DNA of 64,000 nucleotides from Enoplosus armatus. Lineage: Eukaryota; Chordata; Actinopteri; Centrarchiformes; Enoplosidae. Below, one piece after another: positions 12,567 through 64,000 of the stretch. Under the pieces are notes generated by a model. That model made no database searches. It was not told the origin of the DNA and saw only the letters and a program-made list of their open reading frames with translations. The stretch covers positions 156,001 through 220,000 of the forward strand of contig NC_092192.1 in NCBI RefSeq assembly GCF_043641665.1, in the 5' to 3' direction. The number at the start of each line of letters is the position of its first letter. The first letter of the stretch is position 1. A program made the position numbers and the translations under genes.

Positions 12567-13740
12567 TCAATTCAATTCAATTCAATTTTATTTATATAGC
12601 GCCAAATCACAGCAAAAGTCATCTCATGACACTTTACAAAATAGAGCAGGTCTAGACCGACTCTTTATAATGTTATTATAGAGACCCCACAGTTCTCACC
12701 ATGAGCAAGCACTTTGGCGACAGTGGCAAGGAAAAACTTCCTTTTAAGAGGCAGAAACCTCGAGCAGAACCAGACTCTAGGTGGGGGGTCATCTGCTTTG
12801 ACCGGTTGGGTTTGAGAGAGAGAGGGAGAGAGAGAGACATAGAGAGGGAGGGAGAAAGAGAGAGGGGGAGAGACAGACAGACAAACAGACAGACAGACAG
12901 GCAGAGATGTATGGCAGCACTAGCAGTAGAAATAGTAGCTATAATTATAATAATACTGCAAATATGACTGATAATAGTAGTTACAGCTGTAATAGTAGCT
13001 GAGATTAATAATAGCAGTAACAGCTTCAATAGTAACAGAACTACGACTAAACATAATAACTGTAGTGATGAGATGTCAGGCAGGCCCATGGCAGCAGCAC
13101 CCAGGCGTACCAGGACCACGATCCACAGCGACCTGTGAGACGACAAAGCACAAAGAAACTCCAGGAAGATATAAAGTTAGTAACATGCATTGGACTGTGA
13201 TGAATGTGCAAAGATGAAGAGGGAGAGGAGGAAAGCTCAGTGCATCATGGGAAGTCCCCCAGCAGTCTAGGCCTATAGCAGCATAACTAGGGGGCTGGTC
13301 CAGGCAGGCCTGAGCCAGCCCTTAACTATAAGCGTTATCAATAAGCAAAGTTTTAAGCCTATTCTTAAAAGTAGAGAGTGTGTCTGCCTCCCGGACCCAA
13401 ACTGGGAGCCGATTCCACAGGAGAGGAGCTTGATAGCTGAAGGCTCTGGCTCCTGTTCTGCTTTTGGAGACTCTAGGAACCACAAGCAACCCTGCATTCT
13501 AGGATCGCAGTGCTCTAGTGGGGTAATAGGGTTCTATGAGCTCTTTAAGATATGATGGTGCCTGACCAGTAAGAGCTTTGTAAGTCAGGAGAAGGATTTT
13601 AAACTCTATTCTAGATCTTACAGGGAGCCAGTGCAGCGAAGCTAATACAGGAGAAATATGATCTCTGTTCCTGGTTCCTGTCAGTACACGTGCCGCAGCA
13701 TTCTGGATCAGCTGGAGAGTCCTCAGGGACTTACAGGATG
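12567..13740 (-). mobile_element. L2-type LINE, 5'-truncated copy
   Basis: Reverse-oriented L2 3' end: AATTCAATTCAATT tail at 12567, TATATAGCGCCAAATCAC, GA-rich tract (12830-12905), then the antisense of the C-terminal RT region (13500-13740). Matches the copies at 1-2092 and 18370-21650 closely. Confidence 0.85.
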
Positions 13741-13749
13741 ATCCTGTAC

Positions 13750-15240
13750 AGGAGCAGATGGTGGGGTGTGACTTAGAGGGCCTTGAGTTTCTTCAAGAGT
13801 TTATTGTTTACGGGTGATCCAAGGTACTTGAAGCTCTCCACCATTTCTACTGGCTCACTGTTGATGGAGATGTGGCAGTGGGGATGCTGGGTTTATTGCC
13901 GTTTTCAATGAGTTCCTTAGTCTTGGTGACATTCAGGAGTAGCTGATTCTGTGTGCACCACTGAGTGGAGTGGGAGATGGAGTGCTGATAAGCCATGACT
14001 GAGTTATTGTCCTTCAAAATTGCAAGTATGGCTGTGTCATCTGAATATTTAAAATACTGTGTAATCGGGGAGGGGCTGAGACAGTCATTAGTGTAGAGGG
14101 TATACAGGAAGGGGCTCAGAACACAGCCTTGGGGGGCTCCGGTGTTGGGGATGATGGTGGGTGATGTAGTGGTGCCCACTCTGACGGCTTGGAGTCTGTT
14201 GCTAAGGAAACTGTGCACCCAGCAGATGAGGGGAGGGGGAACGTGGAGATGGATGAGTTTGCTGATCATCTGGTGGCATTGGATGATGTTGAAGGCAGAG
14301 CTCAAGTCCATGAATAGAACCCTGGCATAGTGGCCAAGTCCAAGTGCTGAAGGAGGGTATGGAGGAGACATGCCACAGCATCCTCCGTCCCTGGTTTGGT
14401 TTTATATACAGGTGCAAGTCTAATTGTGGGCTGACAACAGGGAGGATGGAATTTAACACCAATTTTTCAAAGCTTTTCGCCAAGATGGAGGTGAGTGTTA
14501 CCGGTCTGTAGTGGTTTGGTTCAGAGGGGCAGGGTTTCTTGGGAACTGGTATTATGGTATGGTTTTCCAGAGAACGGGTACTGATGCAATCTGGAGGGAT
14601 CTATCGCAAAGGTCTTGAGCAATTGTCCTTGGATATCTTGCCAGGCTTGCACCTCACCAGCTGCTGCCAGATGTCTTCCTCTGTGAAGAGGGTAGGGTGT
14701 GTCTGCTCAGGGGTATGTAAGGTAAGGTCCTTAGCAGTCTCTCGCACTTGTTGGAGCATTTGCAGGTGGCAAAGCGGGCATAAAAAGTGTTCAGAACTCT
14801 GGAGAACAAGGCCAGGTCCGTGAGTGATGGTATGTTGGATTTATTGTTGTTCCTCACCCTCTGAAAAGCCTGTTTGATGTTCATATTGCTGAATTCTTGT
14901 TTGAGTTTGTCCTTATATCTAAGTTTGGCTTTCCTGATGTCATCTTTCAAAGAGTGGTTTTTGGCTTTGAGGGAAATCCAGTCTTTACGGTGAAAGGTCT
15001 GTTATTCCTCTTGAACAACATCCCCCCGGGGATCAATAAAGTATTTCTGATTCTGATGTCTGTGTGTTTAATGTGGGGAGCGATCCATGGTTTTGAGTTG
15101 GGATACCTCTTTAATGTTCTGACTGGGAATGGGATGGTGGTTGATAAGCAAAACTTGATGTAATCTGTGATGACGTTGACTCTGTCATTCAGATTATCGA
15201 AAAACCGTCCAGTCAGGTTCTGGTTGATGCTGTATACTGT
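13750..15240 (-). mobile_element. Rex1/CR1-like LINE remnant
   Basis: Minus-strand reverse transcriptase with ARVLFMDLSSAFN, GAPQGCVLSPFLYTLYTNDC and FKYSDDTAIL at 13847-14371. The canonical F-A-D-D has become Y-S-D-D. Upstream pieces (14654-14950) are in shifted frames. It is broken by frameshifts and by an antisense LINE tail at 15011-15059. Confidence 0.75.
15011..15059 (+). mobile_element. Short Rex1-type 3' tail
   Basis: CCCCCGGGGATCAATAAAGT followed by ATTTCTGATTCTGATG, the usual 3' end of a Rex1-type element, opposite in orientation to the LINE around it. The same motif is inverted at 26170-26216. Confidence 0.55.
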
Positions 15241-15443
15241 ATGTGGTTTATTGTGTTATAGTGCTTTTTGTTGCACTATGAGACTTGTATGTCAATAAAC
15301 CCAATACAAATAAATGTATTTGTAAATACACAATAAACAGTGACCTGCTCCATTTATGGTTGAATGCAATACTGTTATTGTTTCTATATAAACCTCATTG
15401 TGTTAGCGACACAAGTAATTGATTATATCGACACCCTCTTAAA

Positions 15444-16201
15444 ATAATGGCCTAAGTCATTTTTTCAGGTTTTTCAGAAAACACAAAAAACTGAACCAAA
15501 TATTGAATATATGATATTTATTAATAATTTCACTCAAAAAGGTTATGACAATAGATGACTATTGACATTGTAATAACAATGTCTGTCAATTATGTAACAT
15601 AAGAGGAATAAATTACTGATTTTTGAACATGCCTTTGTGACTTTAAACCTTTTTAAAAGGTTCTGATTCTGATTCTGATTTAAACCTTCAACTCTGATTA
15701 CTAATATTATGTTCAAGTGAGATTTTCATTAAATAAAAATACAAAAGTAAAGAGGATCCTTTGTAATTTTTTAGTTATACACATAATTTCTAGCTTCAAA
15801 TCTTTCTTAATTAGATCATGGAATGTGGAAAAAATGAGACAAAAACTGAAAGCCTACCACTTGTAACAGCCACATATTCTGGAGTCTTTCCACTCTTTGC
15901 TAAATGCTAGCTTCGTGGACTTAGCTATTTTGCTGACTAAAATGCTGACTAAAAAGACTGAATAAAAAGACTAAATAACTATGCAATATTTATAGCCTAG
16001 CCTATATTATAGTAAACCTCATCATTTACCAATAGGGGACGAGCCCTGAATCATGGAAATAACTTCAGTGGCTAGGTAGATTTTCGTTCTTCTTGAAGTA
16101 GCCGCCATCTTGAAAAGCTTGTAAAATTGCCTAAGTCACATTGTCTTTTGACTTAGGCAAAATAAAACGGCCTAAGTCACACTCTTGACATAGGCCATTA
16201 T
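15444..16201. mobile_element. Candidate TIR element with repeated GCCTAAGTCA motifs
   Basis: ATAATGGCCTAAGTCA (15444-15459) is inverted at 16186-16201 with one mismatch. Further GCCTAAGTCA copies lie at 16129-16138 and 16170-16179 and an inverted one at 16149-16158, so 16129-16158 forms a hairpin. There is no coding frame. I see no clear target duplication. Confidence 0.5.
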
Positions 16202-17036
16202 ACTACAGGGGTAGACTCGCATGATCTGTTCAACTGAGGATGCAGGCAATTTTACCAGAGGTGGCCAGCATCAGGAGGAGATGATTTAGGCAAAAAAGGT
16301 GACGATATTTGTTGTAACATGATTTTTAAGGTCATTTCATTCACTGAGCCGCTCAAAGGCTACCAGCTGCTACCAGCAACTTTTAAGGTGGAATGTTTTC
16401 TTGCACAAAACAAAAACAAAATCTTCAAAAAGTGTTGGAGTTGGCTTCTATTAAATGTATATTTTTAACTACATTAATTATTTAGAAACCATTTATGGGG
16501 GGACAACTTCATGTTTTTCAGAAGTTGGAGGGGACTCGTTCGACCCCCCAGGATCAGGTTACAGATTGTTCAAAAGACAAAAACAAAGCAAAAACAAACT
16601 CTGGTTAAATTTTGCTGAATTCAAACTGAACACATGTCTGTTAATCAGACATAATAAGACAAAGCACTTTAAACCTTAGTTTAGTTAGAGTTAGTCTCTG
16701 CTGTGTCTCTCCACACTTTTAAACTGAATTTTGACTCAGGTCATTTCCTTTGTAGAATTTGTGGGGTTTAATGACATTAACAAGGGTTTATAATGCGTTA
16801 CAATTACACACATATGACACGTGTTGGATTTTATAAAGCTGATTCTGTTTTGGGGCAATAAAGAGAATAAATGAAAATGAAAAATATTTCAGATATATAA
16901 TATTACAAAGAATCAGAATTACATCCCTTACCTGTCAGTGAAGAAAAGGCTTTGAAACAACATTCAGACACAGTGCACGGAGAAAAGGTTTTTGTAAGAA
17001 TAAATAAAATGTGAGATTTAGTATTTTAAAAAAAAC
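16202..17036. other. Intergenic, no gene seen
   Basis: AT-rich sequence between the TIR element and the csf1r 3' UTR. No conserved frame or repeat that I can name. Confidence 0.5.
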
Positions 17037-17038
17037 AC

Positions 17039-17044
17039 TTTATT
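17039..17044 (-). other. Probable poly(A) signal of csf1r
   Basis: AATAAA on the minus strand, about 360 bases past the csf1r stop codon, with AT-rich sequence around it. It sets a plausible 3' UTR end near 17020. Confidence 0.4.
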
Positions 17045-17406
17045 TAACAGTCTGGTTATAGAAAAATTACATTTTGTGATTGTATTTAAAATACTTAAAT
17101 CATTCACCGTCATCTCAAAATCTCTAATAAAGGCATAACAATGCAACAAAAATTTTGTGGTTTTCACCCTCGACCAAACTTAGAGTTTGGTTCGTGGCTT
17201 GTCAAAAATTATTTTCATATAATTTTGTAAGTTTTTACAAAATACACAGAACAATTTGGTTGTTGCTCTTTGTGTGTGTGTTTGTGGTTTCATGTTGTAG
17301 CAGATGTTCACTCTGAATCTTTGAATAAAAGTTTCATTTTGTACGCCTTATTACATGCAGTGGAGACAACATGAGAAATGAAACACATTTTGTTTGGACG
17401 AGACAA

Positions 17407-43699
<26,293 letters not shown>

Positions 43700-43774
43700 C
43701 TCTCTCTCTGTTGTTGTTCAGACTGTCGAAGTCAAACTGAAGGCGATGAACTTCCTCTCTGTCAACCAGTAACT

Positions 43775-43885
43775 ACACTCCACCCTCCATCCACCGCCCT
43801 GTACCCCCCTCCATCCACCGCCCTGTGCCCCCCTCCATCCACACCACCCTGTACCCCCCTCCATCCACCACCCTGTACCCCTCCT
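43775..43885 (+). repeat. About 26-bp C-rich tandem repeat
   Basis: Four copies of CCCTCCATCCACCGCCCTGT with variants, just upstream of the signal-peptide exon (43642-43699) and so close to its promoter. Confidence 0.85.
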
Positions 43886-44555
43886 GTCTGTGTCTTCTAA
43901 GGTTTCTATTAGAAAGTAAAGCAGGCAACTCTGATTACTTCAACATGTCACAGGTTTGAGTCTCTCTCTTCTCTTATTTCCTGTCTAATAAATTAAACTA
44001 ACTGCATCACACCTGACACCTGATTATGAAGTCATCAGCATTTTCTTTAATCATTTCAAAATTTAACACATTTATTGATTTTTTGAAATCAGTGGGACTG
44101 TGAAATCCTGGTCTGGGTCAGGGTCAGGGGGGTTTGGTCATTGTTAGGTGAGATGTCTGCAGTTTGTAGTGAATCAGCTCTTTAACCAACATGACAAACA
44201 TGAACTTCCAGAATCCGTTTTCTCAACACATGAAGGAACTCTTCATCCTTCAGCTCATCACAAACATCTGTAGATACAGGGTTTTCACTGGACAGGAAGT
44301 AACTAGTAACTAAAGCTGTCACATTAATGTGGTGCAGTAAAAGTAGAAAGTTACATAAAATGGAAATACCCAAGTAAAGTACAAGTACCTCGAATTTGAA
44401 CTTAAATACAGTAAAAACTTTGATTTGAGCACAAACTTGATGTTTTTGAACTGTCAGAGAAAAAGAGGAAGAAGAACGTTTTGTTTTGTGACTCAGTTTC
44501 TTTCTGAGGAAACTTTTTTTTAACATTCAGCAGTTTTCTGAACTTCTCTCTCATG

Positions 44556-44682
44556 GAACATGACAACAGGAAGTATAAAAAACACAGGCGGGGGGCTGAT
44601 GAAGGGGGGGCGGAGCCACATGACAACAGGAAGTAGAAAAAACACAGGCGGGGGGCTGATTGGGGGGGGGGGGGGGGGGGCA
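44556..44682 (+). repeat. Tandem duplication with long G runs
   Basis: ACATGACAACAGGAAGTA then AAAAACACAGGCGGGGGGCT occurs twice (from about 44558 and 44618). The second copy runs into about 20 consecutive G. Other sequence from 43900 to 45400 holds no gene that I can see. Confidence 0.85.
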
Positions 44683-44799
44683 TATGACAACTCCAAAATC
44701 TGACAGAGTCTAGTTTCAAGTTTCCATCTGAATGGAACACACTTAGAGACTCACCTGAGAGCACGTCCATCCAGCTTCACACCTGAAGGCTCAGTCGCA

Positions 44800-44893
44800 C
44801 CTGGATCACCTGGACCACCTGAAACACCTGAAACTCCCGGATCACCTGGACCACCTGAAACATCTGGATCACCTGAAACATCTGGATCACCTG
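44800..44893 (+). repeat. CACCTGGATCACCTGGACCA-type short tandem repeat
   Basis: Nine- to twelve-base units (CACCTGGAT, CACCTGAAA, CATCTGGAT) repeated over about 90 bases between pdgfrb and the leader exon. Each unit carries CACCTG, an E-box-like hexamer. Confidence 0.7.
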
Positions 44894-45413
44894 TTATTTT
44901 TGAAAGTCAGTTGAGGAATATCTTTGTTAAAATCTTTTGTTAATAAAATATTTTTGTTGACTTTGGATCTGTTTGGATTGTGTGTCATCATTTGATTTTT
45001 GTCTTTGTTTTTAATTATGATGCAGGTAACAGAGATTAGTGAGATAAATAGTAATAATACAGATATTAATGTTATTTAGCCATAAATACTTGTGTCTTTA
45101 TCATGTTAATCAGTTGATAATAAATGGACATTGTTTCGAGGTCAACAGTGAAAACATGTTTTTAAATCTTAAGTATTTCTCTCTAACATCACATTTGATC
45201 AATTATTAGAGTTAAAGTTCCGAAAACAAAACATCTTTAGTTTTTATTCATTAGGAGTTTAACTCATCAGTATTGTGTGTAATAAATAATCTTAATAGTC
45301 ATAAGTTACAGTTTATAAAGCCTTTAGAAAGGTGACTTATTAGAAAATAAAACTGATGAAAACCTTAAACTGATTCTCACCTGCAGTTTGATTAAAAAAA
45401 AACAACACTGGAT

Positions 45414-45431
45414 TTTATTTTGATGTTTATT
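45414..45431 (-). other. Probable poly(A) signals of pdgfrb
   Basis: Two AATAAA hexamers on the minus strand (45426-45431 and 45414-45419), about 380 bases past the pdgfrb stop. They suggest a 3' UTR from 45805 to about 45395. Confidence 0.45.
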
Positions 45432-45805
45432 TGAAGTTTAAATTCTGACATGAATCAGAGCAGTTTGAATAAACAAAAAGAAGGTAATAATACAGATGTA
45501 ATACACACATACACAGACACTTCTGAATAATACAAAGTAAATGAAGAATATGAAGCTGAATACTATAAAGTTACACATCTGATTCAGGACCTGCTGCACA
45601 CTTTACTGTGAACACAACTCTGTTTCCTCTTTATGGAGTCAAACGTGATTTCAAAAATATATTTTTTAAAGACACCATTTTAAAGCACTTTTCCATTGGC
45701 AGCCTTACAGTCATTACTGGGGGTAAAACAACTTGTTTTCCTCAGCAGAACCTAGGTTATAGGTCAATTTAACCCTTCACCTGGTCTGGAAGGCAGCTGA
45801 AAGCT

Positions 45806-61023
<15,218 letters not shown>

Positions 61024-63000
61024 CTTGGCTGCTGATCCTAACCAACAACACAGAGAGGAGAGATTTCACATTTAAAGTCCAACTCTGTCTAACCAGCAGA
61101 GGATCATTTAACTTTATAATGATAAATCAGCAAGTAGCAGCATCACATCAGTAAAAACTTAAAGCTAGCTAAATCATCAAACACAGGACTTCCTGTCACT
61201 GTATTCAGAGGATCATTTAATACGAATCATCACACATGATGCTGTAACCGTGGAAACATCACCAAGCTAACATCAGTGGGGTGGCGGCTCACTGTCGGCC
61301 CTGTGTAGGCAGACCGCTCAGCCTTTAGCAGCCCTGGTCGGCTAAGCTTGAGGATTTAATGGAGATTTAAGAAGTAAAATAGTTCTTACTGTTAAAACTG
61401 GACTATATTTAGTTTACAGTTTAAGTTTTGCAGATTATAACCTTTATTTTAACAACATTTGATGATATTTTCAACATTTAATAGGATCTGCTGGACAGAT
61501 TTCTGGGTAAAAGCTCTTGAAACCCTTTCCAAACATCGCAGAGTAATGAATAGATTTACGGTTATGGAGATTTGTTTAGTTTCATCTATGATGTCCCAGT
61601 GATCTCAACATTCAGTCTGCGTGGAGTTTGAAAGAAGTGGCTGTTTACCAGGCAGGGACGTTCTAATGTGTTTTGGACTAAAAGTCAGGATATCTTTGAC
61701 CGTTCTGTTTTTAATCTGTGTGATAGTGACACACTGAAACTCCGAGGAAAGAAGAAACATTAAAAACTGAAGATTTAACTCTGAAACAGTCAGATGTCTG
61801 TTAAATCATTTGAGCTCTGATGGTTCAAACAGGCCTGAACACATTCCTGTGGGTGTGTGTGTGTGTGTGTGTGTGTGTTAGTTACTGAGTGTGTGACTGT
61901 GTGTTTTCACAGGGTGACTTTTCTTCTTCTTCCAGAGAAAAAGTCCAGTCGTCCAATCAGAATGTGTCCCTGGGGATTTCAGCCAATCAGAGCTCTCATT
62001 GATCCTGTGTGAGGGAGGAATGTGAGTCGACCACTGAAGAAGAAAATAAACAGGAAAGTATTTCCTGTGGGAAGCAGAGGTGAAACTTTCCAGCACAACT
62101 TTAAATTCAGTTCATCACATAGTTTTCAGCCAATCACAGCTCTGCAGCCATCTCAGGTTCTGTTAAATCTGGACTTGTCCTGGACTTGGGACAGACTAGT
62201 CTGGACTGGACAGAGATGTTTTAGCTGGGGGAGGGGTTCTTCTTATTCACATGTTGTGTGCTAAGCCACATGTACGCTACGTGTGTTCAGAGTTTGAGGA
62301 TGTTTGAACAGCTGCGTTCAACACTGAGGCTAATGCTAAGCTAGCTGCTGGATGGTCAGTAAATCCCTCCAAACTCCAAAGCGTCTGGCTGCTTGTTGAA
62401 CCACAAAGTCTCATTTTCTATTTCTACACATCCTAAATACAGAAGATGTGACGTGTTTGCGGAGGATTTAAAGTTGTTTAAAGGAGCTGAGTAATGAAAG
62501 TAAAGTAACAAGTTACTTCTGAATACGTAGTGAAGTAATGTAATTACTCTTTCAAAGAGTAATATGTGATGAGTCTCAACAGGCTGATTATGAACATGTC
62601 TGCAGATGATGTCGGAGTCTCATGACATGAAAGACTTCTGTGTTCTTCTTCATCACTTGTATACAAATGACAGATTCACTGAGATCCTCTCACAGTTCAC
62701 ACAGTGTGTATAAAGGTGTCAGTATGCTGAGAGTGTTTCTTCACTTCCACTCAGCAGGTGGTTCAATAGTTAAGAATTCAAGGTGCACTTATCAGGAGAG
62801 TGAATGTAACTAAGTACATTTACTCAATTACTGTACTTTATTTCCATTGCATGTTCCTCTATACATTCACTAGTCTGGAACCAGACGAACCTCTCGTTCA
62901 GACAGATTTCCATCTGGCCTGATTCAGGTCAGGCCAATCACAACCGTTTATCTAATATGGGGCGGGTTTAAACACCGTGGAGGCATTTTTGTAAATAACC
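61024..63000. other. Upstream of pdgfrb; no gene seen
   Basis: Holds the pdgfrb 5' UTR and presumably its promoter. I see no clear TATA box or CpG island, only a GT tract at 61855-61878. Confidence 0.5.
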
Positions 63001-63004
63001 AAGA

Positions 63005-63070
63005 TGGCTGCCAAGTCTATTGCGTCAGTATTAAACGAACTGGATGGTCGTTCACGTTATGAACAGAAGG
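63005..63070 (+). CDS. Candidate first coding exon on the plus strand, unrecognised
   Basis: ATG in a good context (CCAAGATGGCTGCC) opens MAAKSIASVLNELDGRSRYE, then QK and a consensus donor GTAAGTG. No later exon is visible before 64000. It may be exon 1 of a divergent neighbour of pdgfrb or part of an interspersed repeat that carries its own promoter; the upstream 62870-62990 looks repeat-like. Confidence 0.3.
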
Positions 63071-64000
63071 TAAGTGTTGGCTTCTAAATCATGTCGTGCC
63101 AAACTAGAAGACAGTTTATTGGATTCAATAATATAATATATATTATTCTGCATAATGAGTACTTTTACTTTTGCTACCTTAAGTATATTTTGATGTTAAT
63201 ACTTTTGTACTGTCACTTTAGTAAAAAAAAATCTGAATTTGAATGCAGGAGTTATAACAGTAGTATTTCTACAGTGTGGTTTTACTACTTTTACTGAAGT
63301 AGAATATCTGAGTACTTCTTCCAGGTCAAACAGTCTTGTATCCTGACACTGCGACGCTCATCAAACCGTGATGTCACAGCCGAGTCGCTGCCTGTGTGTT
63401 GTCCTGCTGAGCTCTGATTGGCTGCTCTTAGCGAAGCGACACATGGAAATCACAGTTCCTCTCTTATTTCTGGATATAAGTGATGAACTGTACTCAGTGG
63501 TCAATGTGCGTGTGTGTGTGTGTGTTTAACTATGTGTGTTCCCAGAGTGGAAATTTACTTCTTCCCATAACTAACAGACGAACCAGAGGAAGTTGTGAAA
63601 CTCTCCTGGTTGAATCATCAAAACAAAATATCTCGTTCTTTGATAAAAAGTCAAAGCTACAAGAAGCTTGTGGACGACTCGCAGGATGCATTTAACAAGT
63701 AGCCAATCACAGAGCTTCATGTTCTGTTGTTTCTACACATTTGACACTTTGTAGAAATCTGATCAAACATTCAGCTGTTTAAACAGATCACAGCAGCCAA
63801 GGATCATGGGTATTGCAGTATTTTGCATGTGTGCACACTCCTCCACAGAATCATCCAGGACCTGAACACAAACTGTTCATCAGTGGTGGAGAAACGTTTT
63901 CAATGTACTATTTTTTAAAAGCCAGTAAAAATATCTTCTTCTCAAAACAATAAATATACAAGCATTCCACAGTTAGTGCAGTTGTTCCATCGCTGCATCA
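63071..64000. other. Right edge, no gene seen
   Basis: AT-rich, with a short GT tract at 63508-63525. Nothing conserved in the frames. Confidence 0.5.

Noticed and set aside
14539..15163. Plus-strand frames of 88-94 codons
   Set aside because: They are antisense to the LINE at 13750-15240.

Overview
The window is vertebrate nuclear DNA from a ray-finned (teleost) fish, most likely a percomorph. The evidence is split genes with short phase-consistent exons, GT-AG junctions, many CA/TG microsatellites, and L2, Rex1-like and RTE LINE fragments, tRNA-type SINEs and hAT elements of teleost type. There is no bacterial content.

Three recognisable protein genes lie head to tail on the minus strand. 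(1) 2726-10716: the 5' two-thirds of enteropeptidase (tmprss15): membrane anchor, SEA, LDLa, CUB, MAM, CUB, LDLa. The SRCR and trypsin-like domains would lie beyond the left edge. (2) 17407-33555, plus a leader exon at 43642-43699: a csf1r receptor tyrosine kinase with five Ig domains, a membrane segment and a split kinase. 22 exons join in phase to about 1,047 codons. (3) 45806-61023: pdgfrb, 26 exons, about 1,037 codons, complete from signal peptide to the C-terminal S-x-L motif. The tandem pdgfrb-csf1r pair is an ancient vertebrate linkage. I cannot tell which teleost csf1r or pdgfrb duplicate this is.

Most of the remaining sequence is repeats inside introns. L2 copies lie at 1-2092 (+), 12567-13740 (-) and 18370-21650 (+, with an endonuclease-domain remnant). 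Rex1/CR1-like LINEs lie at 13750-15240 (-) and 29719-31740 (-), and RTE fragments at 12076-12350 and 57467-58540 (-). Two hAT-type elements have perfect 8-bp target duplications (4122-4945 and 50577-51290). A TIR element carries repeated GCCTAAGTCA motifs (15444-16201). Minisatellites occur at about 9605-10230, 11890-12075, 22701-22850 and 39640-42505. The last is about 2.9 kb of 19-bp and 11-bp units and produces long but meaningless open frames.

The most interesting unexplained item is a possible small gene on the minus strand inside csf1r intron 1 (exons 36388-36614 and 34437-34601). It encodes two amphipathic, Gln/Leu-rich helices, ends in a stop codon and a poly(A) signal, and would join in frame to the same signal-peptide exon that csf1r can use. 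Other notable points are an Asn-glycosylation-rich insertion in csf1r Ig4, a minisatellite abutting a csf1r kinase-insert splice donor, and a duplicated splice donor in pdgfrb. The regions 42510-43640, 43900-45400, 61024-63000 and 63070-64000 hold no gene I can support.
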